In this document: positions 58,555 to 64,000 of the stretch, in pieces
Position numbering within the stretch: the first letter of the stretch is position 1
How the letters are laid out: the number at the start of each line of letters is the position of its first letter
NCBI GenBank assembly: GCA_021014325.1
Contig: JAJGQC010000652.1
Span: forward strand, 62,001 to 126,000
Source: Plazaster borealis
Lineage: Eukaryota > Echinodermata > Asteroidea > Forcipulatida > Labidiasteridae
Length of the DNA: 64,000 bases
Direction: 5' to 3'
The notes under the pieces: generated by a model
The model's database searches: none
Seen by the model: the letters and a program-made list of their open reading frames with translations, nothing else
What the model was told of the DNA's origin: nothing
Made by a program: the position numbers and the translations under genes

Positions 58555-58672
58555 GGGTGAACCCGTGATATGGTCATATTCCTGTAGCCATTGCTTGTGC
58601 ACAATGGATGGGCCATGTGGACCCAGTATATGGTCATATTCCTGTACCCATTGCTTGAGCACAGTGTATGGG
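58555..58672. repeat. About 70-bp tandem duplication
   Basis: 'atatggtcatattcctgta' followed by 'ccattgcttg', 'gcaca' and 'atggg' occurs twice, near 58567 and 58627. Confidence 0.85.
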
Positions 58673-58879
58673 GACTCCGCGTCTAAGAATATGCACATAT
58701 TTCGGGCTCAACTCGCTCCATTAGCCGTGTACAAAGTAACCACATAGGAAATCGACCATATCCTCGGTCAAAACGCGATTTTCACCCTGTTTGGGGAATT
58801 TGAGTTTTGTTTAAATATATAGGTCACAACTTTCAGTAAATAATTTTTGTTGAGGTTTCACAATAATTATATGAGACCT

Positions 58880-58960
58880 CTTTTCTCATTTAATTTTTTG
58901 TATTTATTTATTTTATTTATTTATTTATTTATTTTATTGATTATGATTTATTTTTTAGGA
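58880..58960. repeat. ATTT microsatellite
   Basis: Interrupted (ATTT)n/(TTTA)n run with a few substitutions. Confidence 0.85.
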
Positions 58961-59018
58961 GGGAGTGATAATATTTTTCCCCTCCAACTTTGGTTATCCA
59001 AATTGGAGGAGCTAAAAA

Positions 59019-59582
59019 CCAATCCGACGCGCACCGGGCGCGCAAGTGTTGAGCACCGCACGCCACTGCTGCGGTGTACAAGTGCCTAGTTTTGTGCACA
59101 AAGACATGAGGAAATCATGTTCCTTTTCACTCTTTATGGAAATTAAATGTTTTCCTCAACGACTTACACGATTTCCTTTCCAGGACATCATGATATACCA
59201 ATGTAGATCACTGACCACAGATATTTGCAACAAAATAGAAACCGAATCATCTTGAAAACGGTGCTTGTCTTAGGTGAGTTAGGGGAAAAAGACGCGGAAA
59301 CTGCATAATATAGTCGACATCGGCAGAGCATTTTGTCAGAATTTCAGTATTTTACTCTGTGCTTAATTTTAAAAAAATTATCAAGAATGTAGTAAATCGT
59401 CATATCATGCAGCCATGTCAGAGAAATTTCATAGATTGTCGAGGAAGACATTAAATTTCCATAAAAAGTGAAAAGGGAAACGATGTTCTCGTTTCTTTGT
59501 GCACAAAATTAGGCACAAGTACACCGCAGCAGTGGCGCGCGGCGCCCATGGCGGCACCCAGCACTTGCGCGCCTGGATTGGT
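59019..59582. mobile_element. Fold-back element with GC-rich ends, about 564 bp
   Basis: The left arm (59019-59163) starts 'ccaatccgacgcgc' and holds 'cgccactgctgcggtgtaca', 'ttttgtgcacaaag' and 'tttatggaaattaaatg'. The right arm (about 59430-59582) is its diverged inverted copy, ending 'gcgcgcctggattgg'. The spacer is about 270 bp, with no coding sequence. 'gtcaaaacgcgattttcac' lies on both sides (58767 and 59712), too far out for a target duplication. Confidence 0.8.
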
Positions 59583-61308
59583 GTATATATTGACTGCTGC
59601 TGTTGGTAAGAGTTGCAAGGGAAGGTTTGTTATGACAAAGGTTTCAATACTTTGAGATCCTAAAATCTCATAATTTGCGGTTTTGAAAAAAATATATGAA
59701 AAATATTCTGGGTCAAAACGCGATTTTCATCATGGAGGGGGGTTATCTCATAAAGGGTTTTGTTTAAAATAAAGAAACCCACCCATGAGTAAAGCTACAT
59801 AGTAAACCAAAATTAGTAAATACAAAATAGAAAATATGACGAAGCGTTGGCAATTTTTGTGTTTGAATTAAAACGTAGCGGCAGAATCCACACTACAACC
59901 AGGTGCAGAAGCCGAGTCAATCCCTATAACAGCGGTCGAGGGCCACCTGTAGACATGTCAAAACATCGTTGGGAACAGGGGGGGCGGAAGGGGTAGCGCC
60001 ACCAACGCGCCACCTACGTTGAAAATAATCTCATTCGACTTTTGCGACGTGCATGGACTGGTCGAAGCTACACAACAAAACACGTCCTAGTACATGTACA
60101 TACACACAGGGTATACACATTCCCTATATGTGTGTGTACATGTAGCTACCGTACAGGATTTGAATTACACGCGTGCCGTTAAAAATGCTTGGGCGAGTCC
60201 ATTTTATCAGAGGGTATTGTTATCTTCAAATCTTGTAAATTCACCAAATTTTTATACTAGAGAGAACATTCGTAAATGGGTTTGTTTGCGTTACCAACTG
60301 CTTCAGTAATTTGATAATTTGATAAACAACATACATTTAACGTAAACGACATGTATTACATATCTGTGTACTTTGCCTCATAATTAATATTACCTGCGGC
60401 AAATGTTCCCGTCCGTTGACATCCGTTTGACGGACGATCGTTTGCACGCAAACCATAGGGGAAACCATTTCCTCAAAAAACATAAAAATAGTGAAATATC
60501 TTGAGGATGTACCGAGGGATTTTGTTTAAACTTACAGAAATGAAAGATCTATCCCTGAATATTACGTTCAGCGAACAAAATCAGAGGATGAACGATACGA
60601 ATTTTCACATTTTGTCGATATTTTTAGCCATTTTAGGGGAGACGTTTTGTAATGAACCAACTGAAAATTTTCGGTAATATTTTTACGCATTTTACATAAA
60701 AATAACCACCTGAACAATTGAAAATGCTATTATAATATATACTGTTATGTTTGCAGTGCTGTTAAAGAGAAAATTTTAATGGTATACATGGTTTTCTTTT
60801 TCTTTTTTAATTGTCTTCACCTCTTTTTAAAATGGAGTGTGCCCAAACCGCGACTGCAATTTCTTGCGCAATACCCCTTCCGTCCCCCCCCCGGTTGGGA
60901 ATGACTGATTTTTGTCCATTACCTTAAAAAGTCATTGATATTTGATATTTGAGTCACCGTCCTATACTTCTTGTATGTCCTTGCGTCCTGCCTGACACTA
61001 TTCAATCCTTACACCAGCTCTTTAGTGAGTCCTAGCCTCAAGCTTTTTGTTTAATTTCCTACTTCTTCCAGAGGTTCTTTTCCCCCCATAATGTGAAGAC
61101 ACGTGCCTTTTGGCCTTTAAAATTATTTGCGTAAACAAGGGTTTTGAACTAAAGATGTTGCACTTTGCATTCTTAACAATTTTATATAACTCTTTTGACA
61201 GTTCTGCCAAATTCCTCTGTCCACCCAGACCTATTCCTCACACTGCGATTCCCACGAACATGTCCTTAGCCTGTGTCGAATTAATAGGGAAATTAATAGG
61301 GTGAGTTA
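59583..61308. other. Unassigned region
   Basis: No gene, RNA gene or clear repeat was recognised. A short inverted motif 'gtttgacggacgatcgtttgc' is at 60424-60444 and a C-run is near 60890. Open frames are short and unsupported. Confidence 0.4.
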
Positions 61309-61869
61309 AGACCCAGTAACTGGGGCGCTGTACTCCTTTTTTCGAAATTTTGACATTATCGGTCGTACTAGCGCCCCAACGTATCGAAGTATTTTGCACG
61401 AGGGATCTTCATTCAAGGCCCTTTTCCCACCCTCGGCTTGGGCTCCGGCTCCGGCTTGGGCTCCGTCACCAATTAGGGAGCAGTGCACATTTGCATGGAT
61501 TTTCCAGATCAAACGAAGCCTGGAGCCGGCCGGAGACGGAGCCTGAGCCGAGGTTTGGAAAAAGCCCCAACTCTCGGCTGGATTTTAGACGGGTGCTCTG
61601 CTAACCGTGACGACTACGCGGTTTGAGGTAGGGCACCCTTCGATTAGACGGGTGCCTTGCCTCAACCGTGATAACTGCGCGGTTGAGGCAGGACACCTGT
61701 CTAATTTTAGACGGGTGTCCTGCCTCAACAGCCCTGTTATCACGGTTGAGGCAAGGCACCCGTCTAAATTGAAAATCCTTCGTGGCGGGAAAATACAACG
61801 GCACGCTGTTTGACCGATAATGTCAACATTTTGAAGAAAAAAAAGTACAGCGCCCCAGTTACTGGATCT
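61309..61869. mobile_element. AGACCCAGTAAC transposon, complete copy, 561 bp
   Basis: Ends AGACCCAGTAACTGGGGCGC and GCGCCCCAGTTACTGGATCT are inverted repeats. The subterminal 'gacattatcggtcgtactagc' pairs with 'gaccgataatgtc'. Flanks AGGGTGAGTTA and AGGGGGTAAGTT look like a diverged target duplication of about 11 bp. Inside are three tandem hairpins (61590-61767) and a GC-rich palindrome, 'cctcggcttgggctccgg' with 'ggagcctgagccgagg' (61430-61556), which appears to be a separate insertion. Confidence 0.82.
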
Positions 61870-63525
61870 AGGGGGTAAGTTGATACTTATCTGTACGGAA
61901 AATGGAAATGTTATTCAAAATGTATGTTTGTAAAATTCAGTGGTTTGTGTTTTTCACGAGGGCGGCAAGTTTGAAAAGCACATGAGTGTACGAATCATAG
62001 CCCCATAAATTGCGCCTATCCACTTCGTATCATTGGCCCCAGCACCATTGCAATTCTATGTAATTCCTGTAATTTAAATTCTGCTACGTTCTTGATCTTG
62101 AATTACGAAAAGGATACGAAGTGGATTGGCCCAATTTTAAATAGGGCTATGTACGAACTTGGCCCCATAAATAGGGCCAATCCACTTCGTATCCTTGGCC
62201 CTATCACCAATGCAATTCTAGGTATCCCAATTATATTTCTTTGCCCGCTGTAATTTTTGATCCGCGTCTTTCTCGATCATGAAACTTACCGATTAAATGC
62301 TACTATTCCTGTATATATATTCTGTAGGATTTGAAACTTTGCATGGTGGAGGTATAACTATGAGAGGTTTGCGGCAACACCATGTGAATATCTCTTTTGA
62401 GTAGAGTTGGTTCTATATAAATATATATTCTGGTTTATTATTAAAAACAAATACATGGTTGGCAGCCAATGGCTGAAATAACCTTGTTTACAAGTAAAAA
62501 TTCGTTATTAGTTAAACAATTTGTATAACATATTTAAAGGTATCGTACACGTTTGGTAATGACTCAAAACAAATATTATTAGCATAAAAACTTACTTGGT
62601 AACAAGCAACGGAGAGCTGTTGATAGTATAAAACATTGTAGGAAACGACTCCTCTGAAGTAATGTAGTTTTTGAGAAAGAGGTAATTTCTCACTAAATTA
62701 ATAAAAACTTCTTGCAAGAAGTTTTTATTCCTATCTGAAAGCACACAAATTTGTACAACAAGGGTGTTTTCTTTCATCTTTTCTTGCAACTTCAATGACC
62801 AATTGAGCCCAAAATTTCACACTTGTTATTGTATGCATATGTTGGGATACACCAAGTGAGAACACTGGTATTTGACAATTTCCAAACGTGTTCAGTGCCT
62901 TTAAAAACGGTGCAAATTGTAGATAGCCCGACTACTGGAGTTGTTGTAAAAACCAGGCCTGATAGTGATATTCTTCCTACTTTAGTCCGTTTTCCGAATG
63001 TTTTGTCCTTTGAAAAATCAGAAGAATTTTTGTAATAATAAAGCCTAACAGGTCTGTTAAAGCCCACACCATGTGTACATGTAGGTCAGCCCTTGTACTT
63101 AATTTTCAACTTTTTTCCCAAGGGTCAAATATCATGCCTGAAAAATATCACACATTTTGAGGGAAAGTCAAAATATGCTTTTCGAGTCGCGAGTGTGAAT
63201 TTTTGTTCACATAATTATTTAAACAACTTGCCCAAAAGCCATACCTTGTCAGGTTTTCTTAACAACTTGACAATAAGGATACGATCAACTGCTAAGATTG
63301 AAAGGGGACCAGACTGATTTACTCGGCGTGCCGAGCACAATCTTTGCGCAGAAGGGTGTGAGATGCGCAATCAATGGCCCACGGCCCGCGCTACCGCACT
63401 CCGCTACCGCATCGCCTTAAATGTACGCAATGATTTCACAAAACCTTGATTGCGCTCGGCGCGCTGAGTTAGTCTGGTCCCCAATAAATCGTCCATTTTT
63501 AGTGCCGTGCTGAGTCGTGTTGCCA
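61870..63525. mobile_element. Composite dispersed repeat, copy 3, with two extra insertions
   Basis: Collinear with 7199-8400 (TAGCCCC MITE at 61998-62149, 'tggttggcagcca', 'agcccacaccatgtgtacatg', GGGGACCAG fold-back at 63304-63482). Relative to that copy it has an extra piece of about 95 bp near 62320-62415 ('aggtttgcggcaacaccatg') and a 361-bp MITE at 62539-62899. Confidence 0.82.
62539..62899. mobile_element. 361-bp MITE inserted at TTTAAA
   Basis: The flanks are TTTAAA on both sides (62533-62538, 62900-62905). The related locus at 7753-7758 has a single TTTAAA and no insert. Terminal inverted repeats are GGTATCGTACACGTTTGG (left) and, inverted, GGCACTGAACACGTTTGG (right). A central hairpin AAAAACTTCTTGCAAGAAGT is at 62703-62722. 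A TTAA target would fit piggyBac-like enzymes, a TA target Tc1/mariner; the flanks alone do not decide. Confidence 0.85.
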
Positions 63526-64000
63526 TGTACCTCTCCGGCGGAGAGGTAGCTGTCATGGCGGCGTCCATGAGTAGCTAGAAGTACGAGCAGTGAACGCGTG
63601 GATTTTGTGAGAAGAGGAAGAATATCATTCACGTGCTGAAATGCCCGGCTTCGTCACCCAGATAGCTGAGCACGCCAGATAGCTGAGTGAGACCGGGGAC
63701 ACCGGTATGTAATAATAACGTTGAAAACGAATTTTGTGAACCTATAGACACAATCGGCGACTCCAGGGCCCAATTTCATAGATGATAGAGCTGCTAAGCA
63801 CAAAAATTTGCTTAGCATAAAATTTCTTCCGTGATAAAAACAGGATTACCAACCAAATTTCCATGTGATTTTCAGGATAAGCAAACAACAGCTGAATACC
63901 AGTAACAAGCAATATGCAACACATGGAAAGTTGGTTGGTAATCGTATTTTTTATCAAGGAAGAAATTTCATGCTAAGCAAATTTTTGTGCTTAGCAGCTC
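63219..64000. mobile_element. Composite dispersed repeat, right part, cut by the window edge
   Basis: Nearly identical to 1745-2529 (see there). It continues from the copy 3 composite without a break, showing that the 1745-2544 segment is the right portion of a larger composite unit. The GGGCCCAATTTC fold-back starts at 63766 and is incomplete here. Confidence 0.88.

Noticed and set aside
58767..59730. GTCAAAACGCGATTTTCA direct repeats as target duplication of the 59-kb fold-back
   Set aside because: They lie more than 100 bp outside the arms on each side, so they cannot be its target duplication. They are probably an older local repeat.

Overview
This is nuclear DNA of a eukaryote, AT-rich and almost wholly non-coding. 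It has no bacterial-style gene layout and no RNA genes that look functional. Satellites, minisatellites, fold-back (long inverted repeat) DNA transposons, tRNA-derived SINE-like sequences and a dead non-LTR retrotransposon fill it, with a few exon-like islands. It is best read as an animal genome, probably a marine invertebrate. My recollection of similar dispersed repeats points to an echinoderm, but nothing in the window proves that.

Layout. 1-1304: a 212-bp satellite ending in an inverted copy (1322-1400). 1745-2544: a composite mobile repeat whose near-identical copy closes the window (63219-64000); a longer related composite lies at 6480-8400 and 61309-63525. 4716-5172: a small transposon made of tandem hairpins, inserted in an older fold-back element. 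8711-10078: a 235-bp satellite, directly followed by the dominant feature, about 42 copies of a 556-bp satellite (10079-33370, about 23.3 kb). Each unit of it has a 23-bp perfect hairpin and a back-to-back splice acceptor/donor motif. 33780-35545: non-LTR reverse transcriptase pseudogene with a duplicated 3' tail. 35750-40760: minisatellites, SINE-like palindromes, a 108-bp repeat open on one strand, and two exon-like open stretches. 41728-42129: candidate promoter and first exon. 42441-43407 and 44231-44717: two fold-back transposons with clear 9-bp and 8-bp target duplications. 45090-45241: a second candidate promoter and first coding exon. 46520-56930: a segmental duplication that carries a small Gly-X-Y (collagen) exon three times, one copy with an in-frame stop, between modular repeat arrays and 35-bp minisatellites. 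56806-58300: nested fold-back and tandem repeats. 59019-59582: another fold-back element.

Genes. No complete gene can be defined. The best coding evidence is the triplicated collagen exon (+ strand; 47915, 50388, 54351), which probably lies inside a large repeat-filled collagen gene whose other exons are outside the window. The two promoter/first-exon candidates are weaker. Most small open frames are accidental products of the repeats. Nothing here can be assembled into a pathway; the biology is repeat dynamics: satellite turnover, nested transposition and exon duplication.
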